Notes under the pieces: model-generated | Databases searched by the model: none | Told to the model about the DNA's origin: nothing | The model's input: only the letters and a program-made list of their open reading frames with translations | Translations under genes and position numbers: made by a program | From: Deltaproteobacteria bacterium | Lineage (GTDB): Bacteria > JAEEML01 | Direction: 5' to 3' | Length of the DNA stretch: 64,000 nt | Assembly (NCBI GenBank): GCA_016283195.1 | Contig: JAEEML010000135.1 | Location: 10,514-74,513, forward strand | Shown: positions 18,063-25,823 of the stretch, piece after piece | How the letters are laid out: the number at the start of each line of letters is the position of its first letter | Position numbering within the stretch: the first letter of the stretch is position 1

Positions 18063-19067
18063 TTATTTACCTTTTTTGCTGCGCTCGGCCAGGATAGCGA
18101 GAGCATCGGAAAGCCCTTTGTGGATCTTCTCGATATCTTTTTTCTTCCAGCTCTTTTTGTCGCCGCGCACAAAGGTGGTGAGGTCGGCAGTGTTGTCAAA
18201 AACGCCAACGGGGATATAGTGATGCTTCATTTCAAAGCGCTTGCCATCGTTAATTAGTTTATCGATGCGGATGGTATTGGGCTTATCGGATTGGCTAATC
18301 ATATATTCCATATCGTCGCAGCCATACTCTTCGAGCATAACTTCCATCGGCACGGAGTGGTTCAAAATGGAGCCCTGAGCATTGGGCAGGCCGCGTTCGA
18401 TATTTTTGCGGCGGCTATCTTCCGGAGTCACTTTTACATAGAGAATAGTGGCTTTTTCCAAAAGTTCTTCAGAGAAGAGCTCTAAGGAGTATTGATAGCC
18501 ACGAGGCGGGCAGAGCGGGAAAGCAGCGCCGTTTTGGCCGCCTCTCGCCAGTTCTATTACAATGGTTTTGCCTTTGCGATCTTGGCTACAGGTCTTGTTT
18601 AAAATATCGAGCTCTTTTTTGGCATCGGCTTCACAGGCAGCGCAAACTTCTTTTCTGATGCGGTGCGGGATATTGCCAAGAACCGGCTCCATACCTACTT
18701 TAGCCATAGCGGCGTCCATGCGGTCCATCAGGTGGTCTGCCGCCGATTCCGGCTTGTGGGTGATTTTGTTCAAAAGATTGTGATAATCTTCATTTAAGAG
18801 CTCAATGAGAACGCCCCAGCAGTAGGGGTTGATGAAGGGGCGGTTGGGGCCTTTATAAAAGATATAATCCTGGCCACGGGCTTTGAGTTCGTCGTCAAAG
18901 CGGTGCATCATGTGCACGTAGGGGTAATCATCCAGCTGTAAAGTAGCGCCCATGTGCATATCTTTTTTACATTGCTCGGGCGAAAGGCTGGCCATGTAAG
19001 TACGGGTTTCCGATTTGCCGGAAGCGGGCAGAGCCAGAAGCAGGATGGTGTCCAGAATGTCACTCAT
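18063..19067 (-). CDS. Unrecognised P-loop NTPase/kinase-like protein
   Basis: 334 residues, start supported by GGAGG before the ATG at 19067. The only clear motif is an N-terminal Walker A-like LLLALPASGKSETR, which is typical of small-molecule kinases of the P-loop type. The rest is polar and cytoplasmic, with a CAACE cysteine pair near residue 145 and a basic C-terminus (KKSWKKKDIEKIHKG). No signal peptide or membrane segment is present. I do not recognise the family. It could be a nucleotide kinase-like enzyme or a regulator; the DDYPYVH and YKGPNRPFINPYCW blocks look like family-specific signatures worth searching. It lies 48 bases upstream of mutS2 in the same direction and may be co-transcribed with it. 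Confidence 0.6.
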   Translation of the reverse strand: MSDILDTILLLALPASGKSETRTYMASLSPEQCKKDMHMGATLQLDDYPYVHMMHRFDDELKARGQDYIFYKGPNRPFINPYCWGVLIELLNEDYHNLLNKITHKPESAADHLMDRMDAAMAKVGMEPVLGNIPHRIRKEVCAACEADAKKELDILNKTCSQDRKGKTIVIELARGGQNGAAFPLCPPRGYQYSLELFSEELLEKATILYVKVTPEDSRRKNIERGLPNAQGSILNHSVPMEVMLEEYGCDDMEYMISQSDKPNTIRIDKLINDGKRFEMKHHYIPVGVFDNTADLTTFVRGDKKSWKKKDIEKIHKGLSDALAILAERSKKGK

Positions 19068-19267
19068 AAAAAACCTCCATAATGTGATTGGCGTTTTACG
19101 CCAGAAATTTGGCCGCTATGCTAGCAAAGGAGAGGCAAAGGTAAAAGCGAAAAATGCATAAGCGGCAAAATATTTTTAATAGCAGCTTATTTGACCGCTG
19201 CTAAGAGCCATTTTGGCCCGGCAAAAGATACAAAATGACAAAAAATTAAAAAAACTGATAAAAATGC

Positions 19268-19295
19268 TTGCTATTTTACAGTTTGTTACTAAAAT
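19268..19295 (+). promoter_or_regulatory. Sigma70-type promoter for rpsU
   Basis: -35 TTGCTA (19268-19273), 16-base spacer, -10 TAAAAT (19290-19295), about 50 bases before the rpsU start. A GC-rich GCGCGCG tract follows the -10, resembling a stringent-type discriminator, which would fit a ribosomal protein promoter. Confidence 0.6.
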
Positions 19296-19301
19296 CGCGC
19301 G

Positions 19302-19322
19302 CGACTTATCGCTTGTAAGTCG
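19302..19322 (+). promoter_or_regulatory. Leader hairpin upstream of the rpsU ribosome site
   Basis: A perfect 7-bp stem (CGACTTA at 19302-19308 with TAAGTCG at 19316-19322) with a 7-base loop lies between the promoter and the Shine-Dalgarno. It may stabilise the leader or take part in autoregulation; that role is inference. Confidence 0.4.
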
Positions 19323-19346
19323 AGAATGCGGAAGGAGGTGATTACG

Positions 19347-19544
19347 GTGACTAAAGTAGTCGTGAAAGACGGAGAGCCTTTTGAAAAGGCCTTAAAGCGC
19401 TTTAAAAAGAAAGTGGAAGCTGCCGGTATTCTTAAAGAAGTGCGTAAGCGGGAATTCTATATGAAGCCCTCAGTGCGCAAAAAAGAAAAACAGCGCTCCG
19501 CTGAAAAGCGTCGCCGTCGCAGCGCCAGCAGACAGCGCCAGTAG
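19347..19544 (+). CDS. rpsU: 30S ribosomal protein S21
   Basis: 65 residues from the GTG at 19347, a normal S21 length: [20 protein letters not shown] opens the protein and [13 protein letters not shown] and a basic tail close it. S21 is a small-subunit protein near the 16S 3' end and assists mRNA binding. The GTG is preceded by AAGGAGGTGAT, a perfect complement of the canonical 16S anti-Shine-Dalgarno, at 8-base spacing after GGAGG. The ATG at 19326 lies upstream of that site and would give an atypical N-terminus. A strong terminator follows the gene, so it can be expressed apart from rpsA. Confidence 0.93.
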   Translation: MTKVVVKDGEPFEKALKRFKKKVEAAGILKEVRKREFYMKPSVRKKEKQRSAEKRRRRSASRQRQ

Positions 19545-19573
19545 TCATCTCCAGCTATGCTGGAAAAAGAAGC

Positions 19574-19610
19574 GGCAGGGATTCTTCGGAATCCCTGCCA
19601 TTTAATTTTA
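19574..19610 (+). terminator. Rho-independent terminator after rpsU
   Basis: A perfect 11-bp stem (19574-19584 with 19589-19599) closed by a UUCG tetraloop, followed by an AT-rich run with a TTTT tract. It lies 30 bases after the rpsU stop and before rpsA. Confidence 0.8.
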
Positions 19611-19655
19611 ACCTTTAACCCTAACTGTTCGACTAATTTTGAGGAAGCTAACAAC

Positions 19656-21344
19656 ATGGTGGAAACCAAAACAGCTACTAACGAAGAATCTTTTGCTGCC
19701 CTTTTTGAAGAGAGCCTGGCCAAAAACCCCGTTAAAGAAGGTGAGATTACCCAGGGTACAGTAATCCAAATCACTAAAGACCACGTCCTTGTTGACATTG
19801 GTTTTAAGAGCGAGGGTACCATCCCGGCCAGTGAATTTAGAAATGCCGCCGGTGAAATGACCATTAAAGTCGGTGACAAAGTGGATGTCTATGTGGACAG
19901 CCGCGAAAACGACGATGGTCTTATTGTCCTCTCTAAAGAGAAGGCCGACAAACTGAAAGTTTGGGATGAGATTTGCAAAGCCTGCGAAAAAGAAGAGCTG
20001 GTTGAAGGTACCGTTGTAGCTAAAGTAAAAGGCGGCCTTTCTGTAGATATCGGCGTCAAAGCTTTCCTCCCCGGCAGCCAAGTGGATTTGCGCCCGGTGC
20101 GCAATCTCGAAAAACTGGTCGGACAGAAATTCAAATGCAAAGTTATTAAGTTCAATAAAAAGCGCGGCAATATCGTTCTTTCCCGCCGTGTTCTTTTGGA
20201 AAAAGAGCGTGAAGAACTTAAGAAGAAAACTTTGGAAAATCTGCAAGAGGGCGAGATCCTCGATGGTATCGTTAAAAATATCACCGAGTACGGTGCCTTC
20301 ATTGATCTCGGCGGTATTGATGGTCTCCTCCATATCACAGATATGAGCTGGGGCCGCATCAATCACCCGAGCGAGCTCTTCTCCGTTGGCGATGAGATCA
20401 AAGTGAAAGTTTTGAAATGGGATCCGGCTACCGAGCGAGTGAGCCTTGGTTATAAACAAATCACCGAAGATCCTTGGAAGACAGTGAGCGAGCGTTATAC
20501 CGTTGGTTCTACCTGTAAAGGTAAAGTGGTAAGCATTGCCGATTACGGCGTCTTTGTTGAGCTGGAACCCGGTGTTGAAGGCCTCGTGCACGTTACTGAG
20601 ATGAGCTGGACCAAGCGGGTTAAACATCCCGGCAAAATGGTTGATGTCGGTGACGAAATTGAGGCCGTGGTGCTGGATATCGACCTGCCCAACAAGCGCA
20701 TCTCTCTCGGCATGAAGCAAATCGAGCCCAACCCCTGGAGCGTTTTGCAAGAGCGTTATCCGGTGGGTGCTGTTATTAAAGGCAAAGTGCGCAATATTAC
20801 CGATTTCGGTATCTTCATCGGCGTGGAAGAGGGTATTGACGGCCTCGTGCACGTTTCCGACCTCTCCTGGACCCACCGTGTGAAACACCCCAGCGATCTT
20901 TACAGCAAGGGCGATGAAGTGGAAGCCGTTGTGCTCAATATCGACCCGGAAAAAGAGCGCTTCTCTCTCGGTATCAAACAGCTCACCGATGATCCTTGGG
21001 ATACTTTGGCCGACCGCTATCCGCGCGGCACCAGAGTCAAAGGCACCGTGAAGAAAGTTACCCAGTACGGCGCTTTTGTGGAAATCGAGCCGGGAATTGA
21101 AGGCCTCTGCCACATCTCCGAATTTAGCGAAGAGCACGTGGAGAACCCCAGCGATATGGTGAAAGTGGGCGACCAAGTGGAAGTGCTGGTTCGCGATCTC
21201 GACCCGGCCGACCGCCGCATTTCTCTCTCTTTGAAAGCTGCTGCCAAAGATGGCGATGATTATGTATCTTATATGCAGGAATCACCCCGCGGTATGCAGC
21301 TCGGCAGCATTATCGGCGATAAATTGGGTGCCAATAAAGAATAA
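19656..21344 (+). CDS. rpsA: 30S ribosomal protein S1
   Basis: 562 residues from the ATG at 19656, preceded by GAGGAAG; the upstream in-frame ATG at 19557 would place the rpsU terminator inside the coding region. Six S1 RNA-binding domains are visible, opening at EGEITQGTV, EELVEGTVV, EGEILDGIV, VGSTCKGKV, VGAVIKGKV and RGTRVKGTV, with the typical YGAF/FGIF and GLVHVSDLSW motifs in domains 3-6. Domains 1-2 are divergent, as usual for the ribosome-binding part. S1 brings structured mRNAs to the 30S subunit. Codon use is strongly biased, which creates a long meaningless open frame on the other strand. Confidence 0.95.
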   Translation: MVETKTATNEESFAALFEESLAKNPVKEGEITQGTVIQITKDHVLVDIGFKSEGTIPASEFRNAAGEMTIKVGDKVDVYVDSRENDDGLIVLSKEKADKLKVWDEICKACEKEELVEGTVVAKVKGGLSVDIGVKAFLPGSQVDLRPVRNLEKLVGQKFKCKVIKFNKKRGNIVLSRRVLLEKEREELKKKTLENLQEGEILDGIVKNITEYGAFIDLGGIDGLLHITDMSWGRINHPSELFSVGDEIKVKVLKWDPATERVSLGYKQITEDPWKTVSERYTVGSTCKGKVVSIADYGVFVELEPGVEGLVHVTEMSWTKRVKHPGKMVDVGDEIEAVVLDIDLPNKRISLGMKQIEPNPWSVLQERYPVGAVIKGKVRNITDFGIFIGVEEGIDGLVHVSDLSWTHRVKHPSDLYSKGDEVEAVVLNIDPEKERFSLGIKQLTDDPWDTLADRYPRGTRVKGTVKKVTQYGAFVEIEPGIEGLCHISEFSEEHVENPSDMVKVGDQVEVLVRDLDPADRRISLSLKAAAKDGDDYVSYMQESPRGMQLGSIIGDKLGANKE

Positions 21345-21377
21345 TCTAGCTTTTATTAAAAGCTAAAAGCGGTTAAA

Positions 21378-21415
21378 AGAGCTGGGGTGGCCTAGGCTGC
21401 CTCAGCTCTTTTTTT
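21378..21415 (+). terminator. Rho-independent terminator after rpsA
   Basis: Stem AGAGCTG (21378-21384) pairs with CAGCTCT (21403-21409), extended by further G-C and G-U pairs around a CCTAGG core, followed by a run of seven T. It separates rpsA from folD. Confidence 0.8.
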
Positions 21416-21437
21416 ATCTGTAGCAGATGGGTGCTTT

Positions 21438-22295
21438 ATGGCAGAGATACTGGATGGTAAAGCGCTGGCCCAAAAAGTCAGGCAGGAGATTAAAGAGATA
21501 ATAGCGGCGGATCCGCTATTAAGTGCACGGCCGCCATGTCTAGCTCTTCTGTTGGTGGGCGATAATGAGGCTTCGACCCATTATGTGGCTTTAAAGGCCA
21601 AAATGGCCGCCAAAGTGGGCATTAATACTCGAGAATTTGCCCTGCCGGCCGCAGTGAGCGAGAGTGCGCTTGTCGCTACCATAGAAGAGCTTAACAACGA
21701 TCCGGCGGTTGATGCTATTTTGCTGCAACTCCCTCTGCCGGCCCACATAAATACACCTAAAATGCTGATGGCTATTAGCCCTAAAAAAGATGTGGACGGC
21801 TTTCACCCATATAATGTTGGCCTTTTGCACATGGGGCTTTCCGGCATTCAGCCCTGTACGCCGCGCGGTATTATGGCTTTGCTCGCTGAGTATAAAATTA
21901 ATGTGTCCGGCAAAAGAGCGCTTGTTATCGGGCGCTCCAATATTGTGGGCACGCCTATGGCCGCTCTTTTAAAAAGAGCCGACGCCACGGTTACTTTGGC
22001 CCACAGCAAAAGCCAAAATTTGCGAGAGCTTATCGCTGAGGCCGATATTGTGGTCTCCGCCGCCGGTAAGGCCGGCTTAGTGCATGGCTCAATGTTAAAA
22101 AGTGGAGCTATTGTCATTGATGTTGGGCAAAATTATGGCTCCGATGGCACTTTATGCGGTGATGTAGATTTTATAAGTGCCGAAAAAAAGGCCGCTTATA
22201 TTACCCCTGTTCCTGGTGGTGTTGGGCCGTTAACTATTGCGTTTTTACTAAAAAACGCTTTGGAACTAAGGCTTGGTAATGACCAAGAAAAATAA
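21438..22295 (+). CDS. folD: Bifunctional methylenetetrahydrofolate dehydrogenase / methenyltetrahydrofolate cyclohydrolase
   Basis: 285 residues, normal for FolD. It interconverts 5,10-methylene-, methenyl- and 10-formyl-THF with NADP. The catalytic Tyr/Lys region reads STHYVALKAKMA, the folate-site motif is LLQLPLPAH, and PKKDVDGFHPYNVG is the conserved signature. The Rossmann motif is VIGRSNIVGTPMAALL, and the C-terminal signature is TPVPGGVGPLTIAFLL. The stop overlaps the start of the following PDZ-protein gene by 17 bases, so the two are translationally linked. Confidence 0.94.
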   Translation: MAEILDGKALAQKVRQEIKEIIAADPLLSARPPCLALLLVGDNEASTHYVALKAKMAAKVGINTREFALPAAVSESALVATIEELNNDPAVDAILLQLPLPAHINTPKMLMAISPKKDVDGFHPYNVGLLHMGLSGIQPCTPRGIMALLAEYKINVSGKRALVIGRSNIVGTPMAALLKRADATVTLAHSKSQNLRELIAEADIVVSAAGKAGLVHGSMLKSGAIVIDVGQNYGSDGTLCGDVDFISAEKKAAYITPVPGGVGPLTIAFLLKNALELRLGNDQEK

Positions 22296-24195
22296 TAATA
22301 ATTTAAAGATAATAGCGCTGCTTTTACTGGCGGCTCTCCTGCTTGTTACCGTGTTCTTGTTTTTGCTCTCGGGCCTCTCTAAGCCGGAGGAGGCAGGCGC
22401 TATTATTGCAGAAGCCCAGCCGGAAGAGCGCCGGGAGGGCAATTTGCCGGTGGCTCGTTACCGCCCGGAAGGCGCTGCCGAAAATGAAGAGCAGGTAAAA
22501 GAAGAGCGAGAAGTTATCTCCTCGCTTTCCGGCAAGGTTATTTCTCTGGCCGATGGTCATCCGATTACCGGGGCCAAACTGCTTTTTAGTCAGGAAAGCG
22601 GTCGGCTTTTGAATACAACTTCCAAAAGCGATGGCTCCTTTTATTTTCTTATTTACGAAGAGGGAATTTATGAGCTTAAAAGTGTAACGGCGCCGGGCTT
22701 TATGCCCCTAAAAGGCAAGGGGGCTTCCGGAGAGCGCTTTAATGCTACTACCGGCCTGGATGTTGGCGATGTAATTATTACATTGCAACCTCAAGACGAA
22801 GTAACCGGCCAAGTTATTGATGAAAATCGTCAGGGAGTAGAAGGTGCGGAAGTATGGTATATGCCCTACAAAAATCCCCAAAGCGCTTTTTCCGTAAAAA
22901 CTATTAGTGATGGCTATTTTACTATTTCTGTTCCCGACCATAGTGTCTTGGAAGCGCATTATAAAGGCTATAAACCCGGGCGCAGTTTTTATCGCCGCGA
23001 AATGCAGCAAGGTGAACTGCTCATTATTATGCTTGGGGCCAATTTAAACGGAGAAGATGTGGAATCGATCGGCGGCCGGGTACTTTTGCCTGATGGCGAG
23101 CCGGCCGGCGGGGCTATGGTTATGGCTTATCTGAATAAAGCCAGGGACGATAGTGCCAAAGCGCCAGCCAGGAGTTTGCCGGATACTGTTTATAGCGATG
23201 ATGATGGTTATTTTGAAATACCCAACCTACTGGCGGGCAATTACTATCTTTCGGCACGCCTCGATGGCTATCAACCGGCAAGATTACCGCAAGTGGAGAG
23301 CGGCACCGGCGATGCTGTTTTAAATCTTACCAGCGGCCTTACTATTCGCGGGCAGGTATTAGACCAGGCTACCGGGGCACCGGTGCAGTCTTATACCGTT
23401 ATTTTGACTAATCTCGGTGGTAGTAAGTATGCTCCAAGTCGCAGTGAGCCGGTATTTAGCGCTGATGGCCGCTATGAAATAAAAGGCCTTAGTAAACATA
23501 GCTTTACCATTGCCATAGCCGCCGCCGGTTACGCCGCTTCCGATACACGCACCATTGTACCTTTTGGCGAGGAGCCTATGGAAGAGAATTTTGAACTGGT
23601 GGGCGGTGGGCGCGTTTTTGGCAAAGTGACCGACGAAGAGAGCGGCTCGCCCATCGGTGGAGCGGTTTTGCGCAGCGAAGGGCTCAGAATGAGCAGCAAT
23701 AGCGCCGGTAGCTATCATGGGCAAACTTTAAGCGACAATAACGGCAATTTTGAGTTTTACGGCTTGCCTATCGGCACGCGTTCGCTGGCTGTTTCCGCGC
23801 CAGGTTATAATCCGCGCCTTATTTCCGGCCTTGAAATCTCTCCAGGCGGCAGCATCGGCCCTTTGGATGTAACTCTTACGCCTATTGGTGAAGGTGAGCA
23901 GGCCTCACTTGATATTACCGGCATCGGCGCAGTTTTGGGCCGCGCCAGAGGTGGCGGTATTGCCGTGGTGCGCATTGTTCCCGGCGGCGGAGCAGCCGAA
24001 GTGGGCCTTAAAAAAGGGGACCGCATTTTGGCTGTAAACGGCCTTTCTGTCGAAGGGCGCAACTTTAACGATGTAGTGGAAGAGGTGCGCGGGCCGGAAG
24101 GCTCAGTGGTAACGCTTTTAGTGCAAAAGGGCGGCGCCGCCGAGGATAGCGACCCAGTGACATTAGTAGTGCCCCGCCGCCGGGTGAAAGCCTAG
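22279..24195 (+). CDS. Membrane-anchored protein with carboxypeptidase-regulatory-like repeats and a C-terminal PDZ domain
   Basis: 638 residues from the ATG at 22279 inside the end of folD; TTG at 22273 is less likely. A single N-terminal transmembrane segment (about 9-32) anchors the protein, with the rest outside the cytoplasm. About five beta-sandwich repeats of the carboxypeptidase-regulatory-like/CnaB type follow; each has a G-x-V...G-A...T-D/S-D-G-x-F/Y pattern (SGKVISLADGHPITGAKLLF, KSDGSFYF; SDDDGYFEIPNL). A PDZ domain lies at about 550-630 (GGGAAEVGLKKGDRILAVNG). Such proteins occur in Myxococcota envelopes, but their ligand is not known. No catalytic domain is seen, so it is probably a scaffold or binding protein. 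Confidence 0.8.
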   Translation: MTKKNNNNLKIIALLLLAALLLVTVFLFLLSGLSKPEEAGAIIAEAQPEERREGNLPVARYRPEGAAENEEQVKEEREVISSLSGKVISLADGHPITGAKLLFSQESGRLLNTTSKSDGSFYFLIYEEGIYELKSVTAPGFMPLKGKGASGERFNATTGLDVGDVIITLQPQDEVTGQVIDENRQGVEGAEVWYMPYKNPQSAFSVKTISDGYFTISVPDHSVLEAHYKGYKPGRSFYRREMQQGELLIIMLGANLNGEDVESIGGRVLLPDGEPAGGAMVMAYLNKARDDSAKAPARSLPDTVYSDDDGYFEIPNLLAGNYYLSARLDGYQPARLPQVESGTGDAVLNLTSGLTIRGQVLDQATGAPVQSYTVILTNLGGSKYAPSRSEPVFSADGRYEIKGLSKHSFTIAIAAAGYAASDTRTIVPFGEEPMEENFELVGGGRVFGKVTDEESGSPIGGAVLRSEGLRMSSNSAGSYHGQTLSDNNGNFEFYGLPIGTRSLAVSAPGYNPRLISGLEISPGGSIGPLDVTLTPIGEGEQASLDITGIGAVLGRARGGGIAVVRIVPGGGAAEVGLKKGDRILAVNGLSVEGRNFNDVVEEVRGPEGSVVTLLVQKGGAAEDSDPVTLVVPRRRVKA

Positions 24196-24215
24196 AATTT
24201 CATTTTTTAACTCCC

Positions 24216-24288
24216 TCACAGTGTGATAAAAACGTAAACCCAGCCTTAGCCTATCTGTGTATGAGCCCATGCACTTTCCTCTTGGCCG
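24216..24288 (+). repeat. 73-bp direct repeat, copy 1
   Basis: Matches 24748-24820 at 72 of 73 positions; the one difference is C/T in the GAGCC-ATGC junction. The left end is an 11-base palindrome (TCACAGTGTGA) and the right end is GGCCG. In copy 2 the palindrome also supplies the last codons and stop of the nuclease-like frame. Confidence 0.9.
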
Positions 24289-24334
24289 TCACGTTTTGTG
24301 TATGCTAAAATACAGGCCGTGTTTGGAGGGCTCA

Positions 24335-24758
24335 ATGGCTTCACGCAAGAAACTTAGCAATATTAGTAAATTACCGCCGCTTATTCCCTCACCCCGCCGC
24401 TACGCGGCACCCCTCTCCATTTTTACAAATGGAGAGGGGGATTTGTTGTAATTATCAATAGTTGTGGGGGTGAGGGCAAAAAGAGGAGGGTCTTATGCAG
24501 GCGCAAAAGGTACTTTCCAAAGTAAGTAAGAGCGAGATTATGTGGCTGGCCCAGTTTAGAGCAGAGGTAGCTGAGCGCGATAGAAGGTCTGATATAGCAG
24601 CAGCTACCAGTAAAGCTATAAAAAAAGGTATGGAAAAAGGTATGGAAAAAGGCAAGCTGGAAACTGCGTATAATATGCTCAAAGACGGCCTCTCCTTTGA
24701 AATTATAGCCAAATACACCGGCCTCTCCCTTGCTCAATTAAAAGCCATCACAGTGTGA
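24335..24758 (+). pseudogene. Decayed Rpn/PDDEXK-family nuclease (transposase-like) remnant
   Basis: Two pieces in different frames. The 5' piece starts at an ATG at 24335 with GGAGGG just upstream and reads MASRKKLSNISKLPPLIPS before running into a palindrome and stopping at 24451. The 3' piece (ATG at 24495, stop at 24758, 87 residues) resembles the C-terminal part of Rpn/PD-(D/E)XK transposase-like proteins: a charged helix, the repeated KKGMEKGMEKGKLETA tract, then MLKDGLSFEIIAKYTGLS. The nuclease core that should carry the PD-(D/E)XK residues is absent. The simplest reading is an internal deletion replaced by, or mediated through, the palindrome. The 3' piece has its own GAGGAG-type ribosome site, so a short protein could still be made. 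Confidence 0.6.
24386..24476. repeat. Nested palindrome able to form a three-way/cruciform structure
   Basis: Outer arms CCCTCACCCC (24386-24395) and GGGGTGAGGG (24467-24476) are perfect 10-bp complements. Inside are a small hairpin (GCCGC/GCGGC, 24396-24408) and a perfect 13-bp hairpin (24410-24422 with 24427-24439, loop TTAC). The remaining 27 bases are single-stranded. Confidence 0.85.
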
Positions 24759-24820
24759 TAAAAACGTAAACCCAGCCTTAGCCTATCTGTGTATGAGCCT
24801 ATGCACTTTCCTCTTGGCCG
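24748..24820 (+). repeat. 73-bp direct repeat, copy 2
   Basis: Second copy of the repeat at 24216-24288. Its first bases form the end of the nuclease-like frame, and its right end lies 44 bases before the TadE-like start. The repeat period is 532 bases, consistent with a tandem duplication or recombination unit. Confidence 0.9.
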
Positions 24821-24863
24821 CGGGGGCAAGATGTGCGATACTTGGGAGCCGGAGGTTTGGGTT

Positions 24864-25823
24864 ATGATACTTAGACGCCATCTTTCTAAAACCACCAACC
24901 AACGCGGTCAGGCCCTTACTGAGTCGGTTATTATTCTGCCGATTATGGTTTTTATGCTCTTTGGTATGTGGCAGCTCATGCTACTCCAGCATGCCCGGGT
25001 TATGGTGGAATATGCTGCCCATAATGCTTGCAGAGCCGGGATTGTGAATAATGGAGATCCGTACCCAATGAAGCAAGCTGCTTTAATATCAGTTTTGCCT
25101 CTCTTTGGCAGAACTGATAATCCTCGTGATTTGGGTGCAGTATATGCCCAAATGGAAGTTCTTATTACCGCTTGCGGCGCTGCTGATGCCGGTGTTGATA
25201 GGTTGGCTGGTATAATTAGAGAAAATTTTGGTATCAATATAGCTCATTTTGTACCCAGTACTTGTTTCGTCGATGTAGAAATACAAACACCAACTGATGA
25301 GATGTTTTTATTGGAGAGTAAAGACGCAGAAGAGATGGATTTTGATAATGTTCAAGATCCGAGTCATATGGTTCGCAATTTGCTCTCAGCCGAAGTAAGA
25401 GTGCTTTTCCCCTTAAAAATTCCAATTTTAAACCAAGTTATATATGAACTCTACATGGTTAACGCTATGATGGAAAGAAATCTTAGTTTTAGTAGGGAAG
25501 ATGGTAAGGCACTGAATCAACTTAGTACCCAAATTGCCCAAAGAACGCTGGCCATAGAAGATGGTGGAGCGCCGAAAGAACTTACTGATATAGCTAAAGA
25601 AATCAGGTTGCCACTATGGAAAGTAAAAAGGCGAGCTGAAGTAATGATGCTAAACTGTCTGGCATACGGGAGAGATAGCAATGTTGCTGGGTGTAATTTG
25701 CCAGGCGGAGCTTTTTTGGTGCCTATTACGGCTACTTGCGGTATGCAGATGCAATCCAATTTTTATAAGGATTTTGTGAATTATGGTGCTTTTGATACCG
25801 GAGCGGTAAGGGGATTATTATGA
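24864..25823 (+). CDS. TadE-like minor pilin/pseudopilin family protein
   Basis: 319 residues from the ATG at 24864 (GGAGG eight bases upstream). A longer start at 24789 would come from the repeat and is rejected. The N-terminus has the TadE pattern: basic residues, then QRGQALTESVIILPIMVFML with the Glu at position 5 of the hydrophobic stretch and one transmembrane helix. The remainder is a long extracytoplasmic domain, much larger than the classical TadE, with cysteines at CGAADAG, STCFVD and near the C-terminus (ATCGMQM). TadE-like proteins are processed by the prepilin peptidase and sit at the Tad pilus or a related surface structure. It overlaps the next gene by 4 bases (ATGA). Confidence 0.75.
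   Translation: MILRRHLSKTTNQRGQALTESVIILPIMVFMLFGMWQLMLLQHARVMVEYAAHNACRAGIVNNGDPYPMKQAALISVLPLFGRTDNPRDLGAVYAQMEVLITACGAADAGVDRLAGIIRENFGINIAHFVPSTCFVDVEIQTPTDEMFLLESKDAEEMDFDNVQDPSHMVRNLLSAEVRVLFPLKIPILNQVIYELYMVNAMMERNLSFSREDGKALNQLSTQIAQRTLAIEDGGAPKELTDIAKEIRLPLWKVKRRAEVMMLNCLAYGRDSNVAGCNLPGGAFLVPITATCGMQMQSNFYKDFVNYGAFDTGAVRGLL

Noticed and set aside
19608-21176. Long antisense frame of 522 codons over rpsA
   Set aside because: It exists because rpsA's strong codon bias avoids stop triplets on the other strand; it has no ribosome site and no protein-like pattern.
24216-24820. Attachment sites of an integrative element
   Set aside because: No integrase, tRNA gene or phage gene is near, and only 459 bases lie between the repeats.
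24789-24863. Upstream start giving the TadE-like protein an MYEPMHFPLG extension
   Set aside because: The extension is encoded by the 73-bp repeat and also begins the frame at 24257. The ATG at 24864 has GGAGG and fits a TadE N-terminus.
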